64,000 nt of DNA. It comes from DASXTK01 sp050744325. GTDB taxonomy: Bacteria > Actinomycetota > Acidimicrobiia > Acidimicrobiales > VFJN01. Numbering within the stretch: the stretch's first letter is position 1; each line of letters begins with the position of its first letter. Location of the stretch: positions 10,733-74,732 of the forward strand of contig JBOGHK010000074.1 of assembly GCA_050744325.1 (NCBI GenBank). The letters run 5' to 3'. Of the stretch, positions 25,421-34,175 are shown piece by piece. Both the position numbers and the translations under genes were made by a program. Under the pieces are notes generated by a model, which worked only from the letters and a program-made list of their open reading frames with translations, was not told the DNA's origin and did not search any database.

Positions 25421-27223
25421 ATGGCAACGACAGACGATGAGACCCCGGCGGAGGATTCGACGCCTCCCGAGCCCACCTCCACCCGGTCGGCGCGAGGCCG
25501 TGCGACCCCGCCCAGCCCGGCGTGGTTGAAGCCGGCGAAGCGCTACGGCCCGATCCTCGCGGTCGCGCTGTTGATCGCGGGAGCTATCGCGATCTTCGGC
25601 AGCGGCGGAGGAGACGACGACGATGACGCGGGAACCGACGGCGAGACCACCGGCGACGTCAACAACGCCGAGCTCATACGGTCGGGGCCGATGACGCCGC
25701 AGAAGGCCGAGCTCGAAGGCGACGAGGACGTCGACTTCGGCCCGAACTGCGACCCCGAGACCGGACGCATCCGGATCCCCACCGTGTACGCACCCCCGTG
25801 CGTCGTGCCGTTCGAGGGCGACAACGGTGGCGCGACGTCGACCGGCGTGACCGCGGACGAGATCCTGATCATCCAGTACGACACCGATCCCGCGCTCGAT
25901 CCTCTGACCGCCGCGCAGATCGCGGCGACCGGTGCCGACGTCAACCCCGAGACCGCGCTCGAAACCGTGGAGGGCTACCTGGACGTCTATAACGAGGTCT
26001 TCGAGACCTACGGGCGCACCGTGGTCGTCGAGCCGTTCATCGGGTCCGGGGCCAGCGACGACACCGACGCCGCCCGGGCGGACGCCGTCGAGATCGCCGA
26101 CATGGGTGCGTTCGCCGTGATCGGCGGGCCGGGTCGTGCCGGTCCCGCGTTCGCGACCGCGCTCGCCGAAAGGGAGGTCATGTGCCTCGGGACCTGTGGC
26201 TTGGCGACACCCGAGAGCCTCATACAGGCGAACCAGCCGTACCAGTTCCCCACCGCTCCGACGCCCAACCAGTCGGCGCAGCTGGCGGCCGAGCTGATCG
26301 GCAACCTCGCGGGGCCGGGCCCGGCCGAGCTGGCCGGCGACGAAGCCATGCAGTCCGAGGACCGGGTGTACGGCCTCCTGCACTTCGACAACCCTGACGG
26401 CGACTACGAGGAGGTCACGTCCACCTTCGTCGACAGCCTCGCCGACAACGGCGTCGAGATCGCCACCTCGTTGCCGTTCGAGCTCGACCTGCCGCGCCTG
26501 CAGGAGAACGCCCGGTCGATGATCGCCCGCCTGGAGGAGGACGGGGTGACCACGGTCATCTTCACGGGCGATCCCCTGACGCCCGCAGCGCTCACCGCCG
26601 AGGCGACGGCACAGGACTACTTCCCGGAGTGGATCCTGGCGCAGAGCGTCCTGGCCGACACCGCGCTGTTCGGGCGTAGCTTCGACCAGCAGCAGTGGGT
26701 CAACGGCTTCGGCATCTCGCTGCCGCCGGCGCGCGGCGAGGAGGAGACCGGCGACCAATTCCGCATCTACGAGTGGGCCAACGGCACCCCGCCACCCAAC
26801 AACACCTACAACATCCTCGAGCCCAACCTTCGGCAGGTGTTCACCGGCATCCACCTGGCCGGCGAGAACCTGACGCCCGAGACGTACCGCGAGGGGCTGT
26901 TCCGCTACCCGCCCAGCGGCGGCGGGCCGACCGCGGTGCAGACCTCACGCGGCAGCCACGATGTCTGGCCCGAGCTGGACCTCGGCGGGGTCGACGATGC
27001 AGCGATCATCTGGTGGGACCCGGAGGCCGAAGGCGTCGACGAGACCGGCCAGGACGGGGTCGGCCTGTACCGCTTCGCCAACGGCGGCGAGCGCTACACG
27101 ATCGGGAACTTCCCGACCTCGATCGAGGAGGCGGGGCTGTTCGACGTGGGGTCTTCGGCCACGATCTACGACGAGCTCCCACCGGAGGACGAGGCGCCCG
27201 ACTACGAGCCCCCTGACCTGTGA
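25421..27223 (+). CDS. ABC transporter substrate-binding protein (branched-chain amino acid type), copy 2
   Basis: 600 aa with an AAGGAG ribosome site before the ATG at 25421. The anchor helix is near 46-63 (GPILAVALLIAGAIAIFGSG). It aligns with copy 1 nearly end to end (RIPTVYAPPCVVPFEGDN, TVIFTGDPLTPAALTAEATA, WWDPEAEG), so the pair arose by tandem duplication. Two receptors with one channel suggest two related ligands. The gene ends the transporter operon and is followed by a perfect 21-bp hairpin. Confidence 0.85.
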   Translation: MATTDDETPAEDSTPPEPTSTRSARGRATPPSPAWLKPAKRYGPILAVALLIAGAIAIFGSGGGDDDDDAGTDGETTGDVNNAELIRSGPMTPQKAELEGDEDVDFGPNCDPETGRIRIPTVYAPPCVVPFEGDNGGATSTGVTADEILIIQYDTDPALDPLTAAQIAATGADVNPETALETVEGYLDVYNEVFETYGRTVVVEPFIGSGASDDTDAARADAVEIADMGAFAVIGGPGRAGPAFATALAEREVMCLGTCGLATPESLIQANQPYQFPTAPTPNQSAQLAAELIGNLAGPGPAELAGDEAMQSEDRVYGLLHFDNPDGDYEEVTSTFVDSLADNGVEIATSLPFELDLPRLQENARSMIARLEEDGVTTVIFTGDPLTPAALTAEATAQDYFPEWILAQSVLADTALFGRSFDQQQWVNGFGISLPPARGEEETGDQFRIYEWANGTPPPNNTYNILEPNLRQVFTGIHLAGENLTPETYREGLFRYPPSGGGPTAVQTSRGSHDVWPELDLGGVDDAAIIWWDPEAEGVDETGQDGVGLYRFANGGERYTIGNFPTSIEEAGLFDVGSSATIYDELPPEDEAPDYEPPDL

Positions 27224-27229
27224 CCTTCT

Positions 27230-27279
27230 CGTTCTGCCCGCGCTCAGCGCTTAATCACGCGCTGAGCGCGGGCAGAACG
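27230..27279. terminator. Perfect 21-bp bidirectional hairpin terminator
   Basis: The arms 27230-27250 and 27259-27279 are exact reverse complements (inner part CCCGCGCTCAGCGC) around the 8-base loop TTAATCAC. The hairpin sits between the convergent stops of the binding-protein gene (27223) and the EEP-hydrolase gene (27282). It has no U-tract, as is common in high-GC actinobacteria. Confidence 0.85.
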
Positions 27280-27281
27280 AT

Positions 27282-28055
27282 CTAGAACCGCAGCCGCGCC
27301 CGGACGGGGCGGTGGTCGGACAGGGTCTGGGACACGACCTCGGCGGCGGCCACCTCGACCGGCCGGGTCACCAGGATGTGGTCGGTCTGGCTGTGGGGGC
27401 GCTGCGCCGGATAGGTCCGGCCGCGCACGGCTCGCCGCCATCCCCGGGGCACCAGCCCCCGAACGCACCAACCCCACATGTTCATGTCGCCCGCGAACGC
27501 CGCCGGCCGGTCCACCGGGGGGAGTGCGGCACGCAGCGACGGCCGTAGCCGCCACACCGGGTCCTTCAGCAACGGCAGGTGGGTGCCGACCACTGTGAAC
27601 GGCGCGCCCGCCACGACGACGGTGACCACCAAGACCGCCCGACGGGCCGGATCCCGGGGCAGTTGGGGCAGGCGCACCACCTCGGCGTCGAGGACCGGTA
27701 AGCGCGAGAGCACCGCGATCGACCAGTCGCCGTCACCGACCGGGCCTTCCCGTCCCGCCAGCCGCACCTGGTCGTGGCAGGTGGCCCGGGCGATCGCGAA
27801 GAACTCAGCGACCCGGTAGTCAAGGGCTACGGCGATCTCGGCGATGTTGCCGTCGACCTCCGTCGAGACCGATCCAGACCCGGTCGCCGCGGCTCCCGGC
27901 CCGAATCCGCACCGATCGGGCACCCAGGCTTCCTGCAGGACCAGGACGTCTGTGTCCACCTCCTTCGCGGCCGCCACGACGTCGTAGAACGGCGCGTCGT
28001 GGCCACCGGCGCCCCGGCCCATGTGGAGGTTGAAGCTCCCCAGCGACAGCTCCAT
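27282..28055 (-). CDS. Endonuclease/exonuclease/phosphatase (EEP) family hydrolase
   Basis: 257 aa from the ATG at 28055 (LSLGSFNLHMGRG); upstream in-frame codons would overlap the divergent sigma factor gene. Family motifs are LQEAW near residue 42, GTHLPLLKDP near 160, GDMNMWGW near 190 and the C-terminal SDHRPV. EEP proteins are metal-dependent phosphodiesterases acting on nucleic acids, phosphoinositides or sphingomyelin; the substrate here cannot be told. No signal peptide is seen. Confidence 0.8.
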   Translation of the reverse strand: MELSLGSFNLHMGRGAGGHDAPFYDVVAAAKEVDTDVLVLQEAWVPDRCGFGPGAAATGSGSVSTEVDGNIAEIAVALDYRVAEFFAIARATCHDQVRLAGREGPVGDGDWSIAVLSRLPVLDAEVVRLPQLPRDPARRAVLVVTVVVAGAPFTVVGTHLPLLKDPVWRLRPSLRAALPPVDRPAAFAGDMNMWGWCVRGLVPRGWRRAVRGRTYPAQRPHSQTDHILVTRPVEVAAAEVVSQTLSDHRPVRARLRF

Positions 28056-28070
28056 CGGAACCAAGGGTAA

Positions 28071-28094
28071 ACACCTGGGGTATCCCCCGGGTGT
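28071..28094. promoter_or_regulatory. Near-palindrome upstream of the ECF sigma factor gene
   Basis: Outer arms ACACC and GGTGT enclose GGGG and CCCC blocks around a central TAT in a 24-bp imperfect palindrome, 11 bases before the sigma factor ATG and 15 bases before the divergent EEP start. It could be an operator or part of an autoregulated promoter. Confidence 0.4.
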
Positions 28095-28105
28095 GTGAGG
28101 AGTGC

Positions 28106-28594
28106 ATGGACCAGCAGCGCCCCCAGTCACGGGACTTCGACTCGTTCTTCGTCGACGAGTTCCCGGCCATCGTCCGGGCCGCGTGGTTCGTCGTCCTCGA
28201 CACCGACCTTGCCCACGATGTCGCCCAGGAGGCGTTCTGCCGGGCGCTGCAGCGATGGCACCGGATCTCGCGTTACGACCGGCCCGGGGCATGGGTGCGG
28301 ATGGTCGCGATCCGCATCGCGCTCCGCAGCCGTGACCGGCGGCGACGGGAGGTGGAGCTGACCGACGCAACGGTCGGGTCGATCGACGACCACGGGCTCA
28401 CCAGCGGCGACCTCGAGTCGGCCCTCCGCTCGCTGCCACGCCAGCAGCGTGCGGCCGCGGTGCTCCGCTACCTCTACGACCTCGACATCACCGATGTCGC
28501 CGACGCCCTGCGCTGCAAACCGTCCACGGCCCGCGTCCACCTTCACCGCGCCCGCAAGGCGCTCGGTGACCTCCTGGGAGTGCAAGCACGATGA
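28106..28594 (+). CDS. ECF-type RNA polymerase sigma factor
   Basis: 162 aa from the ATG at 28106, which has GAGGAG just upstream; a GTG at 28091 is in frame. Region 2 is AAWFVVLDTDLAHDVAQEAF and region 4 is LRSLPRQQRAAAVLRYLYDL, then VADALRCKPSTARVHLHRAR. There is no region 3, as expected for group 4 (ECF) sigma factors. The next gene overlaps by ATGA and encodes a one-helix membrane protein that is a good anti-sigma candidate. Confidence 0.9.
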   Translation: MDQQRPQSRDFDSFFVDEFPAIVRAAWFVVLDTDLAHDVAQEAFCRALQRWHRISRYDRPGAWVRMVAIRIALRSRDRRRREVELTDATVGSIDDHGLTSGDLESALRSLPRQQRAAAVLRYLYDLDITDVADALRCKPSTARVHLHRARKALGDLLGVQAR

Positions 28595-29262
28595 CCTCGC
28601 TCGACGACCAGCTGCACGAGCTGTTCCGCAGCGCCGCCACGCCCGTGGACCGCCAGGGCGGCGACCTCGGGTCGGTGCGCGCCAACGTCCGGCGCCGCCA
28701 GTTCCGCCAGCGGGCGTCGGTGCTGCTGGTGGCAGCGACGTTCGTCGCGGTCGCCGGGGTGGCGCTCGGCACCCTCGGCGACGGAGGCGACCAGGTGGAC
28801 ATCGGCGACGACGGCTCGCCGACCGTCGGTCCCGGTCCGTCCACGACGTCCCCGTCGACGACGACGTCCGAGACGTCGACCTCGGAGCCGACGACGACGT
28901 CCGAACCGACGACGACCTCCGAGCCCGACGCACCGCCGTCGCCCTCGCTCAAGCCGCCCGACAGTCAGACGCCTGCCGCGGGCACCTGTGCCGAGCCCAC
29001 CGGGGCCGTGGTCGAAGTCCAGATCCACGACGACGTGCCATCGCCCCGGTGCACCCGGGTGACCGCCGACCAGCGGCTGCAGATCCGCAACGACGCCAGC
29101 CAGGAGATCACGGTGTCGCTTGGCGAGTTCAGCGCCACCCTCGCCCCTGGTGAGGCCGAGCTGTTCGACCGGCCCTTCGGCGAGTACCTCCAGCCGGGAG
29201 TCCACCGGGTCACGGCGCCGATCTACGGCACCAGCGGCCCCGAGGTCTGGCTGGTCGGTTAG
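28591..29262 (+). CDS. Putative membrane anti-sigma partner with Thr/Ser-Glu-Pro linker
   Basis: 223 aa. Residues 1-48 are cytoplasmic and charged; a helix follows at about 50-68 (VLLVAATFVAVAGVALGTLG). Residues about 85-125 are a linker of repeated TTTSEP units. The outer domain (about 130-223) has two Cys and a beta-rich, cupredoxin-like pattern (TADQRLQIRNDASQEITVSL, then GVHRVTAPIYG). The ATGA overlap with the sigma gene and the topology support a role as anti-sigma factor, but no classical ZAS zinc motif is present, so the call is by context. Confidence 0.6.
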   Translation: MTSLDDQLHELFRSAATPVDRQGGDLGSVRANVRRRQFRQRASVLLVAATFVAVAGVALGTLGDGGDQVDIGDDGSPTVGPGPSTTSPSTTTSETSTSEPTTTSEPTTTSEPDAPPSPSLKPPDSQTPAAGTCAEPTGAVVEVQIHDDVPSPRCTRVTADQRLQIRNDASQEITVSLGEFSATLAPGEAELFDRPFGEYLQPGVHRVTAPIYGTSGPEVWLVG

Positions 29263-29290
29263 GACACACTCCTAGTGCCTCCCCGGGCCG

Positions 29291-29338
29291 TTCTGTGTGC
29301 TGGATCTCTCCGAATCGGTCGATATCCAGTACACACAA
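29291..29338. repeat. Dispersed palindromic element, copy A
   Basis: An imperfect inverted repeat with left arm TTCTGTGTGCTGGATCTCT and right arm ending GTACACACAA, lying 28 bases after the anti-sigma stop and ending four bases before the methyltransferase ATG. The outer 20 bases on each side are nearly identical to copy C at 57965-58018, and copy B at 38331-38387 is related. It probably serves as a terminator for the upstream gene. Confidence 0.7.
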
Positions 29339-29342
29339 CCGG

Positions 29343-30413
29343 ATGAGCGAATTGGATCTCGAACGCACGGCCGAGCTGGCCCTTCGCGTGTGGACCATCA
29401 AGCAGGGCGAGGTCGTGGCGCTGATGGTCCATCTCGGCGACCGCCTCGGGCTGTACCGGGCCCTGCGCGGGGCGGGCCGAGTGACCGCGGCCGAGCTCGC
29501 GGCGTCGACGGGGCTCCACGAGCGTTGGCTGCTGGAGTGGCTGCGCTGCCAGGGCGCCGCCGAGTTGCTGCACACGACGGACGGCGAGCGGTTCGAGCTC
29601 GTCCCCGAAGCCGCAGCCGTCCTCGCCGACGAGGAGCACAGCGTGTGGTTCGCCGCCGGTGCGTTCCAGGGCAACGCCGCCCCACCCGAGGTCGTCGACC
29701 GGATCGCCGACGCTTTCTCCACCGGCCGGGGGCTCACCTACGACGATCTCGGGCCATCGGCCGCTCACATGGTGGAGCGGATGCTCGGTCCGTGGAGCCG
29801 GCTGGCGCTCGTCCCCGAGATCCTGCCGGCGGTCGACGGCGTCGTCGACCGCCTCGACGCCGGCGCCCGGGTCGCCGACGTGGGCTGCGGCAGCGGGGTG
29901 GCGTTGTTCGCGATGGCCGAGGCGTTCCCGGCGTCGCAGTTCGACGGGTACGACCCGTCACAGCACGCGATCCAGCGCGCCCGGGAGACGTTGGCCGAGC
30001 GGGCGCTGGCCAACGTGGCCTTCCACCTCGCCGAGGCCGCCGACCTGCCGACCGAGCCGACCTACGACCTCGTGATCACCTTCGACTGCCTCCACGACAT
30101 GCCGCGGCCGGCGGAGGCCGTCGCCGCCATCCGCCGCGTGGTCCGCGACGGCGGCGTGTGGTTGATCAAGGACATCCGGGCCAACGCGAGCTGGGCCGAC
30201 AACCTGCGCAACCCGGTATTGGCGATGATGTACGGCACCTCGGTGACCACCTGCATGTCCAGCGGTCTGTCCGAACCGGGCGGCGCCGGGTTGGGGACGC
30301 TGGGCCTCCCGCCCGAGCTCGCGGAGCGGTACTGCAGGGATGCGGGCTTCGCCACGTTCGTGGTCCACGACTTCGGCGACCCCGCCAACCTCTACTACGA
30401 GGTCCGGCCGTGA
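29343..30413 (+). CDS. SAM-dependent methyltransferase with winged-helix N-terminal domain
   Basis: 356 aa from the ATG at 29343. The N-terminal part (VALMVHLGDRLGLYRALRGA, then AAELAASTGLHERWLLEWLR) is the dimerisation/winged-helix domain typical of O-methyltransferase-like proteins. The SAM-binding motif I is VADVGCGSGVALFAMAE near residue 180, with DLVITFDCLHDMP and GGVWLIKDIRA following. Related actinobacterial proteins are often annotated as class I SAM-dependent methyltransferases of unknown substrate. The palindromic element A ends just before the start. Confidence 0.85.
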   Translation: MSELDLERTAELALRVWTIKQGEVVALMVHLGDRLGLYRALRGAGRVTAAELAASTGLHERWLLEWLRCQGAAELLHTTDGERFELVPEAAAVLADEEHSVWFAAGAFQGNAAPPEVVDRIADAFSTGRGLTYDDLGPSAAHMVERMLGPWSRLALVPEILPAVDGVVDRLDAGARVADVGCGSGVALFAMAEAFPASQFDGYDPSQHAIQRARETLAERALANVAFHLAEAADLPTEPTYDLVITFDCLHDMPRPAEAVAAIRRVVRDGGVWLIKDIRANASWADNLRNPVLAMMYGTSVTTCMSSGLSEPGGAGLGTLGLPPELAERYCRDAGFATFVVHDFGDPANLYYEVRP

Positions 30414-30431
30414 TCCCGCCGGCGGATGCAA

Positions 30432-31346
30432 CTAGCTGGGCGGCGGGCCGTCGCCGTTGGGGAAGACGAAGTACATGATCTGGGACGAGTGCGCCACCAG
30501 CCCGACGGCGGGATCCCAGAGGGCCATCTCCAACGAGGCGTAGCCGTCGACGGCGCGGCGCGCCCGGCTGTGGCCGAGGATCCACTCCGAGCGGGGTTGA
30601 CCGAGCAGGTGCACGGTCAGGTCACAGCTCGGGGGCGCCCAGTCCGGCTGGTTCGGGCCCAGGCGCTCGCCCACCGCACCGGGCATGGTGTCGCCGTACA
30701 CCACCAGTGCCAGGGGGTCCAGCGTGCCGTCGGCGCGCAGCGGCTGGGGGTCCATCCGATACCACAGCGCGGAGTCCGAGCTGGTGGGCTCGTAGTCCTC
30801 CCATGGAGCATGCCCCATCGCCGGGCGCCCTTCGACCAGGTTCCAGAAGGCGAACGGGGCCCGGTCGGGCTCGACGCCCTCGGGCAGCGGGTCACGGAAC
30901 GACGGGCACTCCTCGGGCGGGGCGACGACGGGCATAGCCAGGTCGGTGAACTCGAAGCCGGCGCGGCGTCGACCGAACACCGCGAGCGAGGTGTGCCCGG
31001 CGCTCGCCCCCGGCGTCCGGACGGTGGCCATGAGCTGGGCCATCGATCGGCCGCGCCGCAGGGTCCGCACGTCGATGGTCACCACACCGGCTGGGACCGC
31101 CGCCGCGTACACGGTGGTCAGCGAGCGCAGGACCATCTCGTCAGCATGGGTGCCGCCGTCGCGGCTGCCGGTCGTGGCGATCTCCTGGCCCATGGCCTGG
31201 GCGGCGACCGCGGACATCAGGCCGCCCTGAGGGACGATCGGGCAGTTCCACGCGGCGCTCACGTCGGCCGTGTAGCGCCCGGGCACCACGTCGGCGGTCA
31301 CCGACGCCATCTGCTGCGCGAACGTCGTCGTCGTGGTGGTGTCCAC
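30432..31346 (-). CDS. Acyl-CoA thioesterase-like double hot-dog protein
   Basis: 304 aa from the GTG at 31346 with GGAGGGCGAGG upstream. The N-terminal hot-dog starts TADVSAAWNCPIVPQGGLMS and has LTTVYAAAVPAGVVTIDVRT; the C-terminal hot-dog contains WILGHSRARRAVDGYASLEM and DPAVGLVAHSSQIMYF. This matches the TesB-like/4HBT_3 family that hydrolyses acyl-CoA to free acid and CoA. It is convergent with the methyltransferase gene (19 bp apart) and divergent from thiC. The open frame runs far upstream through the thi region, but that part is antisense shadow. Confidence 0.8.
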   Translation of the reverse strand: MDTTTTTTFAQQMASVTADVVPGRYTADVSAAWNCPIVPQGGLMSAVAAQAMGQEIATTGSRDGGTHADEMVLRSLTTVYAAAVPAGVVTIDVRTLRRGRSMAQLMATVRTPGASAGHTSLAVFGRRRAGFEFTDLAMPVVAPPEECPSFRDPLPEGVEPDRAPFAFWNLVEGRPAMGHAPWEDYEPTSSDSALWYRMDPQPLRADGTLDPLALVVYGDTMPGAVGERLGPNQPDWAPPSCDLTVHLLGQPRSEWILGHSRARRAVDGYASLEMALWDPAVGLVAHSSQIMYFVFPNGDGPPPS

Positions 31347-31559
31347 TGCCTCGCCCTCCGCTGACCCGCCGACCTGCTGTTGTGCCGATGTCGTCGCCCG
31401 CCCACGCGGTCTAGTCGAGAGCGGGCGGCCGGAGGTAGTGAATTGTGTCGCAGGATCCGGGCGGTTCCGGCATGCCCCGACAGGAGACGGCGACGTGGTC
31501 GCCTCCGCGAAGGGTGGCGGGGCGTGGTCGGGCGGAGGGTAGCGTGGGTGTCGACAACC

Positions 31560-31643
31560 GAACCGCGGGAGCTCGAATCCGGGCTGAGAGGGCGCGCTGG
31601 CGCCGACCGCCGAACCTGATCCGGGTAATTCCGGCGAAGGGAG
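31560..31643 (+). promoter_or_regulatory. TPP riboswitch (THI element) upstream of thiC
   Basis: The 306-bp gap 31347-31652 contains the conserved thi-box elements in order: GGGAGCTCG near 31567, CTGAGA at 31584-31589, ACCTGATCCGGGTAAT at 31614-31629 and CCGGCGAAGGGAG at 31631-31643. The 3' segment AAGGGAG is itself the ribosome site of thiC, nine bases before the ATG, so TPP binding would hide it and block translation. A TAGCGT hexamer near 31540 is a possible -10 box just upstream. Nothing else is evident in the remaining 200 bp. Confidence 0.95.
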
Positions 31644-31652
31644 TGATGCACC

Positions 31653-33470
31653 ATGGGTGACCGCCGCAAGATCTCTGTGGCCGGTGAGCTGGGGGTACCG
31701 TTCGTCGAGGTGGGTCTCGACGGTGCGAGCCCGCCGTTCCGCCTCTACGACACCAGCGGCCCCGAGGGCGTCTCGTCCCACGACGGCCTGCTGCCGATGC
31801 GGGCGCCGTGGATCCACCAGAGGGCCGACATCGAGCACTACGCCGGCCGGGTCGCCACGCTGCGCGACGACGGTCGCGGGTCGGCCCGCGCCGGGCGGTC
31901 GGGCGCCGAGCACTTCCCCGGGGAGGGGGCGGACCGCCCCCGGCTCCGAGGGGCGGCGGGCCGCACGGTGACCCAGATGCACTACGCGCGCCGCGGCGAG
32001 GTCACCCCCGAGATGCGGTTCGTGGCGGTGCGCGAGGGTGTCGAGGCCGAGGTGGTGCGCGACGAGGTGGCGGCGGGCCGTGCGATCCTGCCGGCGAACG
32101 TCAACCATCCCGAGTCCGAGCCGATGGTGATCGGCAAGCGGTTCCTCACCAAGGTCAACGCCAACATCGGTACGTCGGCGGTCACGTCGTCGGCGGCCAC
32201 CGAGGTCGACAAGCTGCGTTGGGCCACCCGCTGGGGCGCCGACACGGTGATGGACCTGTCGACCGGCCGCGACATCCACACCACCCGCGAGTGGATCATC
32301 CGCAACAGCCCGGTCCCGATCGGCACCGTGCCGATCTACCAGGCGTTGGAGAAGGTCGACGGTCAGCCCGAGGCGCTGGGTTGGGAGGTGTTCCGCGACA
32401 CGGTGGTCGAGCAGGCCGAGCAGGGTGTCGACTACATGACCATCCACGCCGGGGTGCTCCTGCGCTACGTGCCGTTGACCGTCGACCGGGTCACTGGCAT
32501 CGTCAGCCGGGGTGGGTCGATCCTTGCGGCGTGGTGCCTTGCGCACCACCAGGAGAACTTCCTCTACACCCACTTCGACGAGCTGTGCGAGATCTTCGCC
32601 GTCTACGACGTGGCGTTCTCGCTCGGCGACGGGCTGCGGCCCGGGTCGATCGCCGATGCCAACGACGCCGCCCAGTTCGCCGAGCTGCGCACCCTGGGAG
32701 AGCTCACGGCGCGGGCCTGGGAGCACGACGTGCAGGTGATGGTCGAGGGCCCGGGCCACGTGCCGATGCACAAGATCAAGGAGAACGTCGACCTGCAGCA
32801 GGAGCTGTGCCAGGAGGCGCCGTTCTACACGCTGGGACCGCTGGTCACCGACGTGGCGCCGGGCTACGACCACATCACGTCCGCGATCGGGGCGGCGATG
32901 ATCGGCTGGTTCGGCACGGCGATGCTGTGTTACGTCACGCCCAAGGAGCACCTGGGGCTGCCCGACCGCCAGGACGTGAAGGACGGGGTCATCGCCTACA
33001 AGATCGCGGCCCATGCGGCGGACGTCGCCAAGGGGCACGAGGGTGCTCAGGACTGGGACGACGCGCTGTCCAGGGCCCGCTTCGAGTTCCGCTGGAACGA
33101 CCAGTTCGACCTGGCGCTCGACCCCGACACCGCCCGCGCCTACCACGACGCCACCTTGCCCGCCGAGCCGGCCAAGACCGCGCACTTCTGCTCGATGTGC
33201 GGGCCGAAGTTCTGCTCGATGGCCATCACCGAACAGGTGCGGGCCTACGCCGCGTCCCACGGGATCGGCGAGGACGAGGCGTTGGAGCTGGGCCTCAAGG
33301 AGAAGGCAGCCGAGTTCACGACCACGGGCGGCGAGGTCTACGTCGCTCCGCCGGGGCCGGGGCCGGGGCCGACCCCGGCGTCCTCGGCGCCCGCGTCCTC
33401 CGCATCCTCGACGCCCGTCCCCGACGATCCTGGTAGCTGGGTGTCGCGTTCCGACGCGACGTCCAGCTGA
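31653..33470 (+). CDS. thiC: Phosphomethylpyrimidine synthase ThiC
   Basis: 605 aa. ThiC is the non-canonical radical SAM enzyme that rearranges aminoimidazole ribotide to hydroxymethylpyrimidine phosphate. Seen are RLYDTSGPEG near the start, TQMHYARRGEVTPEMRFVA near 107, the core VNANIGTSAVTSSAATEVDK near 168, VMVEGPGHVPMHKIKENVD near 363, and the 4Fe-4S motif CSMCGPKFCSM (CxxCxxxxC) near 512-522. A Gly/Arg-rich insertion sits near 75-105 and a Pro/Ala/Ser tail of about 40 residues follows the conserved end. It is the first gene after the TPP riboswitch and heads the thiamine operon. Confidence 0.97.
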   Translation: MGDRRKISVAGELGVPFVEVGLDGASPPFRLYDTSGPEGVSSHDGLLPMRAPWIHQRADIEHYAGRVATLRDDGRGSARAGRSGAEHFPGEGADRPRLRGAAGRTVTQMHYARRGEVTPEMRFVAVREGVEAEVVRDEVAAGRAILPANVNHPESEPMVIGKRFLTKVNANIGTSAVTSSAATEVDKLRWATRWGADTVMDLSTGRDIHTTREWIIRNSPVPIGTVPIYQALEKVDGQPEALGWEVFRDTVVEQAEQGVDYMTIHAGVLLRYVPLTVDRVTGIVSRGGSILAAWCLAHHQENFLYTHFDELCEIFAVYDVAFSLGDGLRPGSIADANDAAQFAELRTLGELTARAWEHDVQVMVEGPGHVPMHKIKENVDLQQELCQEAPFYTLGPLVTDVAPGYDHITSAIGAAMIGWFGTAMLCYVTPKEHLGLPDRQDVKDGVIAYKIAAHAADVAKGHEGAQDWDDALSRARFEFRWNDQFDLALDPDTARAYHDATLPAEPAKTAHFCSMCGPKFCSMAITEQVRAYAASHGIGEDEALELGLKEKAAEFTTTGGEVYVAPPGPGPGPTPASSAPASSASSTPVPDDPGSWVSRSDATSS

Positions 33471-33482
33471 CGAAAGCAGGGG

Positions 33483-34175
33483 GTGGCGCGCCTCATGGCC
33501 CCGGCGATCGGGCGGCTGCACGTGCTGGTCGACTCGCTGCTGCTGGCCGAGGCCGCGCTCGAGGGTGGCGCGCCCACGCTGCAGGTGCGGATCAAGGAGG
33601 GTCCCGACCGGCGCCGGTTCCAGATCGTGGGAGCCATCGTCGAACGCTGCCGCGACGCGGGGGCGACATGCCTGGTCAACGACCGGGCGGACTTCGCGCT
33701 CGCGGCAGGGGCCGACGGGGTGCACCTCGGTGCCGACGACCTCCCGGTGGCTGCGGCGCGGCGGGTCGTCGGTCCCGATGCCGTGGTCGGGGCGACGGCG
33801 CGCGATCCGGTGACGGCGCGGCGGCTGGTCGACGCCGGGGCCAGCTACCTGGGCGTCGGGCCGACCTACGCCACCACGTCGAAGCCCGGCCTGCCGGATC
33901 CGCTTGGCCCGGCCGGGGTCGGCGCGGTAGCCGGGGCGGTGCCGGTGCCCGTGGTCGCGATCGCGGGCATCACCCCGCAGCGTGTGGGCGAGGTGTTGGC
34001 CGCGGGTGCGTACGGCGTTGCGGTCATCGGCGCGGTCGCCGCTGCCGAGGAGCCGCACCGGGCGACTCACGACCTGGTGACCGCCGTTGCCGCCGCCGTC
34101 GAGGCCCTGGCCGCCCGCGACGTCGTTGGTGCCTCGGAGAACGGATCGACCGGCTCGGGTGGTGGCGGCCGGTGA
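33483..34175 (+). CDS. thiE: Thiamine phosphate synthase ThiE
   Basis: 230 aa from the GTG at 33483 with AGCAGGGG upstream. The TIM-barrel signatures are LQVRIKEGPDRRRFQIVGA, LVNDRADFALAAGADGVHLG near 61 and YLGVGPTYATTSKPG near 122, matching the ThiE motif GVGPxxxTxTK. It joins HMP-pyrophosphate and the thiazole phosphate to thiamine phosphate. The C-terminus runs into a 60-bp tandem repeat. Its stop overlaps a GTG that opens the 61-codon bridging frame described separately. Confidence 0.93.
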   Translation: MARLMAPAIGRLHVLVDSLLLAEAALEGGAPTLQVRIKEGPDRRRFQIVGAIVERCRDAGATCLVNDRADFALAAGADGVHLGADDLPVAAARRVVGPDAVVGATARDPVTARRLVDAGASYLGVGPTYATTSKPGLPDPLGPAGVGAVAGAVPVPVVAIAGITPQRVGEVLAAGAYGVAVIGAVAAAEEPHRATHDLVTAVAAAVEALAARDVVGASENGSTGSGGGGR

